From: Roseburia sp.
GTDB taxonomy: Bacteria > Bacillota > Clostridia > Lachnospirales > Lachnospiraceae
Assembly: GCA_017549185.1 (NCBI GenBank)
Contig: JAFYVJ010000002.1
Location: 1 to 39,690, forward strand
Reading direction: 5' to 3'
DNA: 39,690 nt
Made by a program: the position numbers and the translations under genes. Positions 14,216-22,587 of this stretch are shown piece after piece; the stretch's first letter is position 1, and each line of letters opens with the position of its first letter. A model generated the notes under the pieces. The model had not been told where the DNA came from. It did not search any database and saw only the letters and a program-made list of their open reading frames with translations.

Positions 14216-16675
14216 ATGAGAAAAGTGAATGTAAAAAAAGGATTGGCAGCGACCCTGATACTTAGTATGGGGATTGGTCTGACTGCCTGTGGAGGTGAAG
14301 AAACTGTCAGTTCAGATGTGAAGTATTATCGTGCAAATTATCTAGAAGATTTGCCGGAGACTTATATGAATTTAAATGGTACGCCGGTGTTGCAAGGTGA
14401 TACGATATTCTATGCAGCGAATAATGAGGATTATACAAAGTATGGAATATATTCTTATAACCTGACGACCAAAGAAGAAAATACATATTATGAGAAAGAA
14501 GAAAATATGAATAGTGATCCATATGCAGGTGGTATGTATGTGGAACGTTATGTAGTGGACGAGGAAGGCAATATCTATCTGTATGTGCAGGCATGGGAAG
14601 TGGATGATTCTGATGTGCAGGATTGGAGCAGTGCTACGTTGGATGATGTGTTGAATTTCATGGTAGAGAGCTGGGGCTATGCGGATACAGATGCAGCATT
14701 AGTAGATTGGAATGAGTATCATGTAAAGGGTTACCAGGAACAGGAAGGTTATACTGATGCGGAAGGCAATATTGACTATGCTAAGGTTATGACAGAGTGG
14801 AGTGCAGGTTATGCACCACGTACATATAGTTATGAAGTAAGAAAACTGGATCTGGCAGGCAATGAAGTATATGCTATGCCGGTAGAGGTTGAGGCAGAAG
14901 ACGGATATTCTTATGTGATTGATATGATAGCAGATGCTGATGGTACATTATATATGTATATGAATCAGTATAGCGAAAGCACCATGAAGGATGAATATTT
15001 TATAACTGCATTTGATGCTACGGGCAAACAAATGGGAAAATATGTCATGGATAATTATGGAAATGGTCTGGTTACATTGGCAGATGGCAGAATCGGTGCA
15101 TTAGCTTGGGATGATACGAGTTCGGATTATTTGATTAATGTATTGGATTCGAAGACTATGCAGGTAGCAGAAACGATTAACTTAGGTGATAATTATGTGA
15201 ATGAGCTTATACCACTGGATGAAGAGAATTATTTGGTTACAGACGGTGGCGGGGTATATAAGTTTAATCTTGCCACACAGGAAAAAGAATTATATTTTAA
15301 CTGGGTTGATGCTGATATTATAAGTAATAGTGTAAGAGGTTATCAGATGTTAGAGGATGGAAAACTTTTGGTATCGACTCAGACCTATGATTATGTGACC
15401 TATGAAAGTTTAGATGAAATTGCAATTATAGAAGAAATTCCGGCGGAAGAAGCAGCAAAAATTAAATCTGTTACATTGGCGTGTATTTATACAGATGATC
15501 AGTTAGAACAGAGAGTGATTAATATTAATAAAAAGAATCCAGAGACTCGTATTCGTATTAAGCAGTTCTATCAGGATTACTCAGAGATGGATTATGAAGA
15601 TGCGATGGCAGGTTTTATGACAGCGATGGCCTCTGATCCGGAAGTGGATATTGTATTCTTCAATGGTTCTACACCGTATGCAGATATGATGAATTTTGCA
15701 TCAAAGGGATTGTTAATCGATTTAAATAGTTTCATGGATGCGGATGAAGAGATTAAAAGAGAAGATTTAATGGGTAGTGTATTAGATGCATGTACTTATA
15801 ACGATATGTTAGTTGGTCTTCCAACCGGTTTTAGTGTCCGTACGGTAGTTGGTAAAGTGTCTGATGTTGGTACAGAACCGGGCTGGACATTTGCTGACAT
15901 GAAGGCGTTATTAGAGTCTAAAGAGCCGGGAACACAGCTCTTCTATGGAAGAACACGTGATTGGGCACTTCAGATGTGTTTGAATTTAGGATATAAACAG
16001 TTTATTGATATGGAAAATGTAAACTGTAATTTTAATTGTCCGGAATTTGTAGAAGTATTAGAATTTGCAAAGCTTTTCCCGGAGGAATACGAATGGGTAG
16101 AAGGTGAGGATGAGACACAGCTCATGCACGAAGGAAAGGTGTTGCTTGCGGATTATAACCTTTCTGATTTTGTACAAATTCAGCTTTATACAGAGATTTT
16201 TGGCGACAAACTTACCTATATTGGATATCCAACCATTGAAGGTAATGGTGCATTGATGAGTCTTGGACAAAGTTTTGGTATTACTAAAAACTGTGAGCAG
16301 ACGGATGTGGCATGGAAACTGATTCGTGAATACTTCCTTCCGAAAGGAGAAAATGAAAATTATTATAGCTATAATTTCTCCATTCGTCAGGATGAGTTTG
16401 ATAAATTCTGTGAACAGGCAATGTCAGAAGATAATAATGGCAGCTGGGGCTGGGGAGATTTTGAAGTAGAGATTCATCCGGCTACACAGGAGCAGGTAGA
16501 TGAAGTAAAGAATTTAATTGCAAATACGACAGCAATAGATGGTGCGATTTCTAATGATATTATGAACATTATTAATGAAGAAGCGGCAGGATTCTTCTCT
16601 GGTGATAAGACAGCAGAAGCAGTAGCAGAGACGATTCAGAGTCGTGTATGGGTATATTTAAGTGAAACAAATTAA
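14216..16675 (+). CDS. Lipoprotein with propeller-like N-terminal part and extracellular solute-binding C-terminal part
   Basis: An 819-residue surface lipoprotein. The signal peptide MRKVNVKKGLAATLILSMG leads to the lipobox LTAC, cysteine 25. Residues about 30-410 contain repeated beta-rich units resembling propeller blades (GIYSYNLTTKEENTYY; FDATGKQMGKYVMDN; VLDSKTMQVAETINLGDN; GVYKFNLATQEKELYF). From about 416 a family-1 solute-binding domain follows (IKSVTLACIYTDDQLEQ; DPEVDIVFFNG; GLLIDLNSFMD; MLVGLPTGFSVRTVVGK), roughly 400 residues, the length of a complete binding protein. The start at 14216 has GGAGGG 7 bases upstream; an in-frame ATG 81 bases earlier lacks one and would bury the signal peptide. 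The two permease genes overlap onward. The ligand is probably an oligosaccharide but is unknown. Confidence 0.82.
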   Translation: MRKVNVKKGLAATLILSMGIGLTACGGEETVSSDVKYYRANYLEDLPETYMNLNGTPVLQGDTIFYAANNEDYTKYGIYSYNLTTKEENTYYEKEENMNSDPYAGGMYVERYVVDEEGNIYLYVQAWEVDDSDVQDWSSATLDDVLNFMVESWGYADTDAALVDWNEYHVKGYQEQEGYTDAEGNIDYAKVMTEWSAGYAPRTYSYEVRKLDLAGNEVYAMPVEVEAEDGYSYVIDMIADADGTLYMYMNQYSESTMKDEYFITAFDATGKQMGKYVMDNYGNGLVTLADGRIGALAWDDTSSDYLINVLDSKTMQVAETINLGDNYVNELIPLDEENYLVTDGGGVYKFNLATQEKELYFNWVDADIISNSVRGYQMLEDGKLLVSTQTYDYVTYESLDEIAIIEEIPAEEAAKIKSVTLACIYTDDQLEQRVININKKNPETRIRIKQFYQDYSEMDYEDAMAGFMTAMASDPEVDIVFFNGSTPYADMMNFASKGLLIDLNSFMDADEEIKREDLMGSVLDACTYNDMLVGLPTGFSVRTVVGKVSDVGTEPGWTFADMKALLESKEPGTQLFYGRTRDWALQMCLNLGYKQFIDMENVNCNFNCPEFVEVLEFAKLFPEEYEWVEGEDETQLMHEGKVLLADYNLSDFVQIQLYTEIFGDKLTYIGYPTIEGNGALMSLGQSFGITKNCEQTDVAWKLIREYFLPKGENENYYSYNFSIRQDEFDKFCEQAMSEDNNGSWGWGDFEVEIHPATQEQVDEVKNLIANTTAIDGAISNDIMNIINEEAAGFFSGDKTAEAVAETIQSRVWVYLSETN

Positions 16676-17576
16676 ACTCTTTCAGAAAAAAGAAAAAGTG
16701 AATAAACAAGAAAAGAAACAGAAAAAGGATAGGGTGTCAGGGTTGTTCCTGGCACCTAGTCTTATCGGGGTATTATTATTTTTTGTGCTTCCGTTTTTGG
16801 TAGTGATTTTTTATTCCTTCGTGGATAATTCTATCAGTAAGCAATTTGTGGGATTTGCTAATTACGTGAAAGTGTTTCAGAATAATGCATTTCGGACAGC
16901 GGTTGGGAATACGTTGCTTTTTTCAGCAATAGCAGTGCCACTGGCAGTGGTGTTGGGTTTAGCGTTGGCAACACTGCTTGATGCGGGGATTCCGATGAGA
17001 AGCCAACTTAGAAGTGCATTTCTTACTCCACTTATGGTGCCGATTGCATCAGTGGTATTGATTTTTCAAGTTTTATTTGATTATAATGGTGTGGTAAATG
17101 AGATACTTGTAAAATTTGGTGGAGCACAAATAGACTGGCTAAAGTCATCGTCAGGATTGTTTGTTATCATTCTGTTGTTTTTATGGAAAAATTTAGGCTA
17201 CAATATGATATTGTTTTTGTCAGCCATGGGTAATATTCCTAAGGATGTTGTGGAAGGGGCTAAATTAGATGGTGCAGGTGCCTTTAAAATATTTTGGTAT
17301 ATTAAGTTGCGTTACTTATCGCCGATGATTGTGTTTACTACGATTCTTTCTATTATTAATTCTTTCAAGGTATTTAGAGAAGTATATTTGCTGACAGGAG
17401 AATACCCGGTAGGGACGCTGTATATGTTGCAACATTATATGAACAACACTTTTGCATCAGCGGATTATCAGAAACTATCTACCGCGGCGATATATATGTC
17501 AATTGTGATGATTATCATTATTGGTGCAATGATTTTATTTGAAAATCACTATGGAAAGGATCTTGAGGAAGAATGA
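16662..17576 (+). CDS. Carbohydrate ABC transporter permease, MalF type
   Basis: A 304-residue permease with six hydrophobic segments, starting at LFLAPSLIGVLLFFVLPFLV. The EAA loop that contacts the ATPase is clear: NIPKDVVEGAKLDGAGAFKI, with the conserved E-G-A-x-x-D-G-A core and P near its end. It has a lysine-rich cytoplasmic tail before the first helix. The GTG start overlaps the end of the lipoprotein gene by 14 bases; later GTGs at 16698 and 16734 are possible, the last with AAGGA close upstream. The next permease overlaps by 4 bases. It should form a heterodimer with that protein; no ATPase gene lies nearby. Confidence 0.88.
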   Translation: MKQIKLFQKKEKVNKQEKKQKKDRVSGLFLAPSLIGVLLFFVLPFLVVIFYSFVDNSISKQFVGFANYVKVFQNNAFRTAVGNTLLFSAIAVPLAVVLGLALATLLDAGIPMRSQLRSAFLTPLMVPIASVVLIFQVLFDYNGVVNEILVKFGGAQIDWLKSSSGLFVIILLFLWKNLGYNMILFLSAMGNIPKDVVEGAKLDGAGAFKIFWYIKLRYLSPMIVFTTILSIINSFKVFREVYLLTGEYPVGTLYMLQHYMNNTFASADYQKLSTAAIYMSIVMIIIIGAMILFENHYGKDLEEE

Positions 17577-18469
17577 CAAAGAGAGCGAAAAGAAAGGCGT
17601 TTGTCACGAAGGTGTGCCTGTTATTTCTTGCAGTCGTTACTGCAATACTTTTTCTAACCCCGATTGTGTTGACCATTACCAACTCTTTTATGTCCGCTTC
17701 GGAAATATCATCGAACTATGGTGTGATTTTTCAAAACGCGACCAATGATGGAAAAACATATATATCAGAAACGGTTAATTTGAAATTTATTCCTGATATG
17801 GTGACCTTCTCGCAATACATAACAACATTATTTAAGAGTCCGGATTATTTGTTAAAATTCTGGAATTCGATAATCCTTGTAGTGCCGATTGTGGTGTTTC
17901 AGTTGGTTGTGGCAGTGTTTGCTGCCTATGGATTTACCAAAACAAAAGGAAAACTTTCTGCTATTGTTTTTTTTGCATATATTATTTTAATGATGATGCC
18001 TTATCAGGTGACATTAGTTCCCAATTATTTGGTGTTGAATTGGATGAATTTGCTCGATACGAATTGGGCGATTTGGCTTCCGGGTATTTTCTCTCCATTT
18101 AGTGTGTACTTGATTACAAAGTATATGAAGCGAATTCCGGTATCGTTATTAGAAGCGGCAAAGATTGATGGTGCCAATGAGTGGCAGGTATTTGCCAAAA
18201 TATGTGTGCCGATTTGTAAGGGAATTATTACGTCTTGTGCGATTTTAGTATTTATTGATTATTGGAATATGGTAGAACAGCCATTGTTATTTTTTAGTGA
18301 TACGGACAAATACCCGTTGTCGATCTTCCTTTCAAAGATTAATGCAGGTGAGGTGGGATTGGCATTTGCAGTAGCTACTGTTTATATGGTGCCGAGTTTA
18401 TTGATTTTCCTTTATGGAGAAGAACAGTTAGTAGAAGGTATTGCATATCAGGGCGGTGTAAAGGGATAA
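17573..18469 (+). CDS. Carbohydrate ABC transporter permease, MalG type
   Basis: A 298-residue permease. Hydrophobic segments begin at VCLLFLAVVTAILFLTPIVL; the EAA loop is LLEAAKIDGANEWQVFAKI, followed by a conserved proline, and PYQVTLVPNYL lies in the middle helices. Its extracytoplasmic loop after helix 1 (about residues 35-85) is larger than in standard MalG homologues. It starts by an ATGA overlap with the MalF-type gene, so the two are translationally coupled. The adaptor gene follows after 17 bases. Confidence 0.88.
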   Translation: MTKRAKRKAFVTKVCLLFLAVVTAILFLTPIVLTITNSFMSASEISSNYGVIFQNATNDGKTYISETVNLKFIPDMVTFSQYITTLFKSPDYLLKFWNSIILVVPIVVFQLVVAVFAAYGFTKTKGKLSAIVFFAYIILMMMPYQVTLVPNYLVLNWMNLLDTNWAIWLPGIFSPFSVYLITKYMKRIPVSLLEAAKIDGANEWQVFAKICVPICKGIITSCAILVFIDYWNMVEQPLLFFSDTDKYPLSIFLSKINAGEVGLAFAVATVYMVPSLLIFLYGEEQLVEGIAYQGGVKG

Positions 18470-18486
18470 GTATAGGAGTAGAGACG

Positions 18487-19950
18487 ATGAGTGAAAGAAA
18501 AGAAAAAATAAAAAGCATAGCCATTGTATTTTTAAGTATTATGTTGGTGTTGACATTTTTCTCTAATACAATCATGAATTACTCTCTGGTAGAAGTTAGT
18601 ACCCAGGGGGTATATGGTGGTTCCATTACTACCAAAGTCAGAGGAAGTGGAACTGTTGAGGCAGCGGAGGTAGTGTCTATTGAGGCTGCATCCGGCAGAA
18701 AAATTGAAACCATCAACGTGAAAACCGGAGCAGAGGTAGCAGAAGGAGATATTCTGTTTGTTTTAGGTGCCGGAGATAGTGATGAACTTGCGACAGCAAA
18801 AACTGCATATGAACAGGCGAAGGATCAATATGAAAAAAATATTTTGCTGGCAGGAATTACGGTAGCAGAGCGTCAGGTGATTGAAGCAGGTAAGTTTGGT
18901 TCTTTATCAGACAGACAAAATGCATTAACAAATTCGCAGGATGATGTGAAAAAACTTTTGGTGCAAAAAAAAGAGATAGAGTCGTACTTTACCCAAAGAG
19001 ATAAAGCGGAGGAAGCACTTGATACAGCGAATGCTAAGTTAGAGATGGTGGAAGCTATTCTGAAATTAGCTGATAATGGTGTAGATGATGGGGAAAGTGA
19101 GCCAACTGCGGCAGAAGCAGAGCAGGCAAGAAAAGACAAGGCAAGTGCACAAAAAACGATTGCGGCAAAAGAAAAGGAAATAAAAAATATTAACTATCGT
19201 TTAGGTGAATATGCTTATACCTATGATGAGTTGAATCAGTTAATCGAAGAAAACAGTGCATCAGAAGGTTTGGCGGGTGAATTTATACAACAAATCGAGT
19301 TGAATGCAGAATACGAAGCACTTTGTGAATTGAAGGAGAAAGTAGATGAACTAACGGGAACAGGTGGAGATAAAGAAATCAAAGCACCGATGGCAGGAAC
19401 GGTTGCTAAGGTTAATTATTATGCAGGTCAGACCATCAAAGAGGATACCGTTGTTATTGAAATGAAACCTGAAAATGAGGCATATACCATGCAGTTTGCT
19501 GTGTCTCAAACACAGTCAAAACGTATTAAACCGGGTGATCCGGCAGAGATTTTGTACAACTGGGGCAGAGATGAGATTACAGCGAGAGTAGCTACTGTGC
19601 AACGAGATCCAATGAATCGGGAGTCTTACATTGTAACTTGTGAATTATTTGGAGATGTAGGAGTAGGTGATTATTATACGGTGTCTATTGGACAACAGAG
19701 TGCAGATTATGATTATGTAGTTCCGACTAGTTGTATTCGTGAGGATTCAAATGGAAAGTTTGTATTAATTGTGGAAGCAAAGAGTACACCGTTAGGTAAT
19801 CGTTATTATGCGAGAAGAGTAGATGTGGAAATTATTACATCGGATGATTCGCAGTCTGCAATCATAGGTGCATTTGATGGATATGTATATGTGATTACAA
19901 CTACGTCAAAACCGGTAGAAGAAAATCAGCAGGTTCGACTTGCAGAATAG
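18487..19950 (+). CDS. HlyD/MacA-type membrane fusion (adaptor) protein
   Basis: A 487-residue protein anchored by one N-terminal helix (SIAIVFLSIMLVLTFFSNTI, about residues 11-30). A biotinyl-lipoyl-like half follows (TTKVRGSGTVEAAEVVSIEA; GAEVAEGDILFVLG). Then come long charged, alanine-rich coiled-coil arms (about 100-285), a second lipoyl half (IKAPMAGTVAKVNYYAGQTI), beta-barrel and membrane-proximal parts (IKPGDPAEILYNWGRDE; VPTSCIREDSNGKFVLIV). This is the MacA/HlyD/YtrF-partner architecture. In Gram-positives such adaptors act with MacB-like or ABC exporters. Here it follows two sugar-type permeases and precedes a reduced MacB-like protein, an unusual pairing. Confidence 0.85.
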   Translation: MSERKEKIKSIAIVFLSIMLVLTFFSNTIMNYSLVEVSTQGVYGGSITTKVRGSGTVEAAEVVSIEAASGRKIETINVKTGAEVAEGDILFVLGAGDSDELATAKTAYEQAKDQYEKNILLAGITVAERQVIEAGKFGSLSDRQNALTNSQDDVKKLLVQKKEIESYFTQRDKAEEALDTANAKLEMVEAILKLADNGVDDGESEPTAAEAEQARKDKASAQKTIAAKEKEIKNINYRLGEYAYTYDELNQLIEENSASEGLAGEFIQQIELNAEYEALCELKEKVDELTGTGGDKEIKAPMAGTVAKVNYYAGQTIKEDTVVIEMKPENEAYTMQFAVSQTQSKRIKPGDPAEILYNWGRDEITARVATVQRDPMNRESYIVTCELFGDVGVGDYYTVSIGQQSADYDYVVPTSCIREDSNGKFVLIVEAKSTPLGNRYYARRVDVEIITSDDSQSAIIGAFDGYVYVITTTSKPVEENQQVRLAE

Positions 19951-20010
19951 GAGGTAAAATACCCTCTTCATTAGTGAGGATGTATTTTGCTTCTCAAAAC
20001 AAGGAGGATT
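19951..20010 (+). promoter_or_regulatory. Diverged copy of the hairpin/Shine-Dalgarno module
   Basis: The segment runs from GGAGG after the adaptor stop to AAGGAGG before the next ATG, and contains CCCTCTTCATTAGTGAGG and TTTTGCTTCTCAAAA. Its order and endings match the 70-bp units before glyA, with a shortened middle. Confidence 0.6.
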
Positions 20011-21051
20011 ATGAAACGATATAGAAAAATAATGGTTTTATTGGCATTTGTCCTTGGTACTATGCTGCTTGCCTGTATAGAACGTGGTATTATGGGAAGT
20101 CTTGCAACACAAAAACTAGCTGAACGATGGTCCAAAGAAGAGGAGTTTGCTCAGCTTGCCTGTTATTTTACAGAAGATGCTTTTTTTGATGAAAGTCAGA
20201 TTCTTTCGGTGGAGTGGAATCTCGTGAGTGCTATGGAAGAGGCATCTATTACTAGTGAAAATGAGCATGGTGGAAGAAATTGGATGGATGCCTATTCTAC
20301 GCAGGGAAAATTAGTTGTTGGTTCAAGCAGAGGAAGTATGGAAGTTCGTGCGTTTGGTGTGGGTGGAGAGTTCTTTCAGTTTCATCCGCTGATGCTATTG
20401 GATGGAAATTATTTTGATGCTACGGACGAGAATGAGGATGGGGTAGTTATTGATGAGATGGTAGCCTGGCAGTTGTTTGGTTCAAATAATGTGTCCGGCA
20501 TGGAAGTGGAGATTAATGGTGCCCTATATCCGATTCGAGGAGTCGTAAGAAGTGATGTGGGGATTTTCTCGGAAGCAGTAAAAGAGGAGGCTCCTACGAT
20601 TTATGTAGCGTATCGTCTTTTGGAAGGAGAGGATAATTCGCTTCCGATAGAGTGTTATGAAGTGCTGGTCGCTAATCCTGTGGAGGGATTCGCAAAAGAT
20701 GCAGTGACAAAAGCATTGGGCATGACAGAAGAAAATTATGAATTGATAGAGTGTTCAACACGTTTTGACTTGTTACATCGGTTTGAGGTACTTAAGAATT
20801 TTGGGATTCGCTCCATGACGACGAAGAATATCGTATTTCCATATTGGGAGAATCGTGCAAGAGGTTATGAAGATATTTCGGCATTATTTCTTGTATTAGA
20901 AATGATTTGTATGATTTATCCGGTTTGCTGGTTGGTGAAAAAATTATATGGTTATTGGAAATGCCGTAAGGAAATAAAGAAAAAGTTGCAACTATTCAGA
21001 GTCAAGGCAATTTTCAAAAATAGTTACAAGAAGTTAAAAAATGTAGAGTAG
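20011..21051 (+). CDS. MacB-like extracytoplasmic-domain membrane protein, reduced permease part
   Basis: A 346-residue protein with an N-terminal helix (IMVLLAFVLGTMLLACIERG, about residues 7-26). The extracytoplasmic domain resembles the MacB periplasmic core: EFFQFHPLMLLDGNYFDATD, then VVIDEMVAWQLFGSNNVSG and VEINGALYPIRGVV. After it only one clear helix remains (ISALFLVLEMICMIYPVCWL, about 289-308), followed by a basic tail. Full MacB/FtsX permeases have three helices after the core domain, so two are missing. The start is the ATG after AAGGAGG; the frame opens 24 bases earlier. It lies directly downstream of the MacA-type adaptor and could be a non-transporting partner of it. Confidence 0.7.
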   Translation: MKRYRKIMVLLAFVLGTMLLACIERGIMGSLATQKLAERWSKEEEFAQLACYFTEDAFFDESQILSVEWNLVSAMEEASITSENEHGGRNWMDAYSTQGKLVVGSSRGSMEVRAFGVGGEFFQFHPLMLLDGNYFDATDENEDGVVIDEMVAWQLFGSNNVSGMEVEINGALYPIRGVVRSDVGIFSEAVKEEAPTIYVAYRLLEGEDNSLPIECYEVLVANPVEGFAKDAVTKALGMTEENYELIECSTRFDLLHRFEVLKNFGIRSMTTKNIVFPYWENRARGYEDISALFLVLEMICMIYPVCWLVKKLYGYWKCRKEIKKKLQLFRVKAIFKNSYKKLKNVE

Positions 21052-21067
21052 TTTGGAGATTTGGTTC

Positions 21068-22231
21068 ATGAAACGAATCGTAATGATGGTAGGTGGTGTC
21101 GAAACATTAGAATATTTTTCTTATCAAATGGGTAAGACTTTTGCAAAAGAAGGTTATCTGGTGTTTTATTATGATTTGAAAGATGAAACGACAAGTGCGA
21201 AACGATTGAGAAAGTTTATACGAACCGGAGATACGATATTGGTGACGTTTAATTTTGAAGGGCTGGAAAAGGAACCGGGCGTATATAAAGAAGGCGTTGG
21301 ATATGTGTGGGATGAGTATCGTATTCCGTGTTATAATATTATTGTGGATCATCCGTATTATTATCATGACCGGCTGTCGGATTTGCCGAAAGAATATCAC
21401 CATATTAGCATTGATAAGTTTCAGGAACAGTATTTTAAAAAGTTTTATCCGGAATATCACCACTTAGGATTTTTGCCGCTTGCAGGAACTGAACTGCCGA
21501 GAGAGCAATGTGAACGTTACATGGATGTTATTATGACGGGGAACTATACGCCACCATCGTTTTGTGAAAAGCACATCCATTGGATAAATGAAGAGTATGC
21601 AGCTTTTTATCAGGGGATTATTGATGATTTGATTGCACATCCCAATCAGACAGTAGAAGAAGCGGAGTTGTTGGCTTGCGAACGGGAAATGGGCTACACT
21701 ACATATGATGAGATTCGTATCGCTATGCATCGAATGATTTTTATTGATTTGTATGTGAGGAATTATTGGCGTGGTGAGGCAGTAAAGGCATTGGTCGATG
21801 CAGGGATAAAGGTAGATGTGTTTGGAAAGGGATGGGAAGAATTGAACTGTGAAAGACCAGAGAATCTTCATATTCATCCTCAGACGACCTCTCTTGCCTG
21901 TTTGCAACACTTACAGCATGCTAAGGTTTCTTTGAATGTAATGCCATGGTTTAAGGATGGAGCACACGATCGAGTATTTAACTCAATTTTAAATGGGGCA
22001 GTATGTGTTTCAGATAAGAGTAAATATCTTTGTGAAGAATTGCAGGATGGAGAAGGCGTTTGCTATTACGAGTTAGAAAAAATAGAAAATTTGCCACATA
22101 TCGTGAAAGATTTGCTGCAAAATGAAAAGAAAATGCAAGGTATAGTGGAAAAAGGTGTTGGAAAAGTGAGGGAAAATCATAGCTGGGATGCTAGAGCAAA
22201 ACAGATTATAAATTGGATAGAGAGTATTTGA
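21068..22231 (+). CDS. CgeB-like glycosyltransferase (GT-B fold)
   Basis: A 387-residue cytoplasmic protein. The N-terminal half starts MKRIVMMVGGVETLEYFSYQ and contains DTILVTFNFEGLEKEPG and YNIIVDHPYYYHDRL, as in the DUF3880/CgeB-type group. The C-terminal half has GIKVDVFGKGWEELNCERP, then SLNVMPWFKDGAHDRVFNSI and GAVCVSDKSKYLCEEL, which matches the nucleotide-sugar half of the Glyco_trans_1_2 family. Donor and acceptor are unknown. The chosen ATG has GGAG 10 bases upstream; a TTG at 21053 is the alternative. It is the last gene of the operon, followed by a terminator 7 bases after the stop. Confidence 0.78.
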   Translation: MKRIVMMVGGVETLEYFSYQMGKTFAKEGYLVFYYDLKDETTSAKRLRKFIRTGDTILVTFNFEGLEKEPGVYKEGVGYVWDEYRIPCYNIIVDHPYYYHDRLSDLPKEYHHISIDKFQEQYFKKFYPEYHHLGFLPLAGTELPREQCERYMDVIMTGNYTPPSFCEKHIHWINEEYAAFYQGIIDDLIAHPNQTVEEAELLACEREMGYTTYDEIRIAMHRMIFIDLYVRNYWRGEAVKALVDAGIKVDVFGKGWEELNCERPENLHIHPQTTSLACLQHLQHAKVSLNVMPWFKDGAHDRVFNSILNGAVCVSDKSKYLCEELQDGEGVCYYELEKIENLPHIVKDLLQNEKKMQGIVEKGVGKVRENHSWDARAKQIINWIESI

Positions 22232-22237
22232 GAAAAG

Positions 22238-22275
22238 GTCCGAAAAGTTATAAACTTTTCGGACTGTTTGTTTTC
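22238..22275 (+). terminator. Intrinsic terminator of the transport/glycosyltransferase operon
   Basis: GTCCGAAAAGTT (22238-22249) pairs perfectly with AACTTTTCGGAC (22253-22264) around a 3-base loop, followed by TGTTTGTTTT. Confidence 0.9.
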
Positions 22276-22283
22276 AACAAAGA

Positions 22284-22341
22284 AATTTAGAAAAATAGTA
22301 GTCATTTATACAAGCATAATGTCTGCTATTTTTTCTAAATT
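22284..22341. repeat. Second hairpin in the 22.3-kb intergenic region
   Basis: AATTTAGAAAAATAG (22284-22298) pairs with CTATTTTTTCTAAATT (22326-22341) with a one-base bulge. It may back up the terminator, or act for transcripts coming from the right. The stretch 22232-22587 otherwise holds a TATAAT (22399-22404) and the 143-bp element, but no gene. Confidence 0.55.
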
Positions 22342-22417
22342 GCCTTGTCTCAAATTGTTTCATTTTATGGATGCTTTTTTATCTGATTTTTGATATACTA
22401 TAATCTGAAAAAAGCTG

Positions 22418-22560
22418 GTTATTGTTCATTCAGCAGCTAATCATTTACTGATTTGCTGCGTAAGAACATGATTCAAGAGTGAGCAGGCTCTTTTTGCGAA
22501 GCAAAACTATAAATGAGCCTGCGAATCGTTACTGTTTACGAGGTACGAGTGAACAGTAAC
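22418..22560 (+). repeat. 143-bp MITE-like element, full copy with 8-bp target duplication
   Basis: The ends GTTATTGTTCATTC and GAGTGAACAGTAAC are inverted repeats. AAAAGCTG stands directly on both sides (22410-22417 and 22561-22568), an exact 8-bp target duplication. Inside are a GCAGC/GCTGC hairpin, a GCAGGCTC/GAGCCTGC stem enclosing TTTTGCGAAGCAAAA, and a third end-like sequence GTTACTGTTTACGAG (22528-22542). It carries no reading frame. It separates a possible promoter (TATAAT at 22399) from the lipoprotein gene at 22588. Confidence 0.85.
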
Positions 22561-22587
22561 AAAAGCTGGAAAGGCATGATTGAATAA

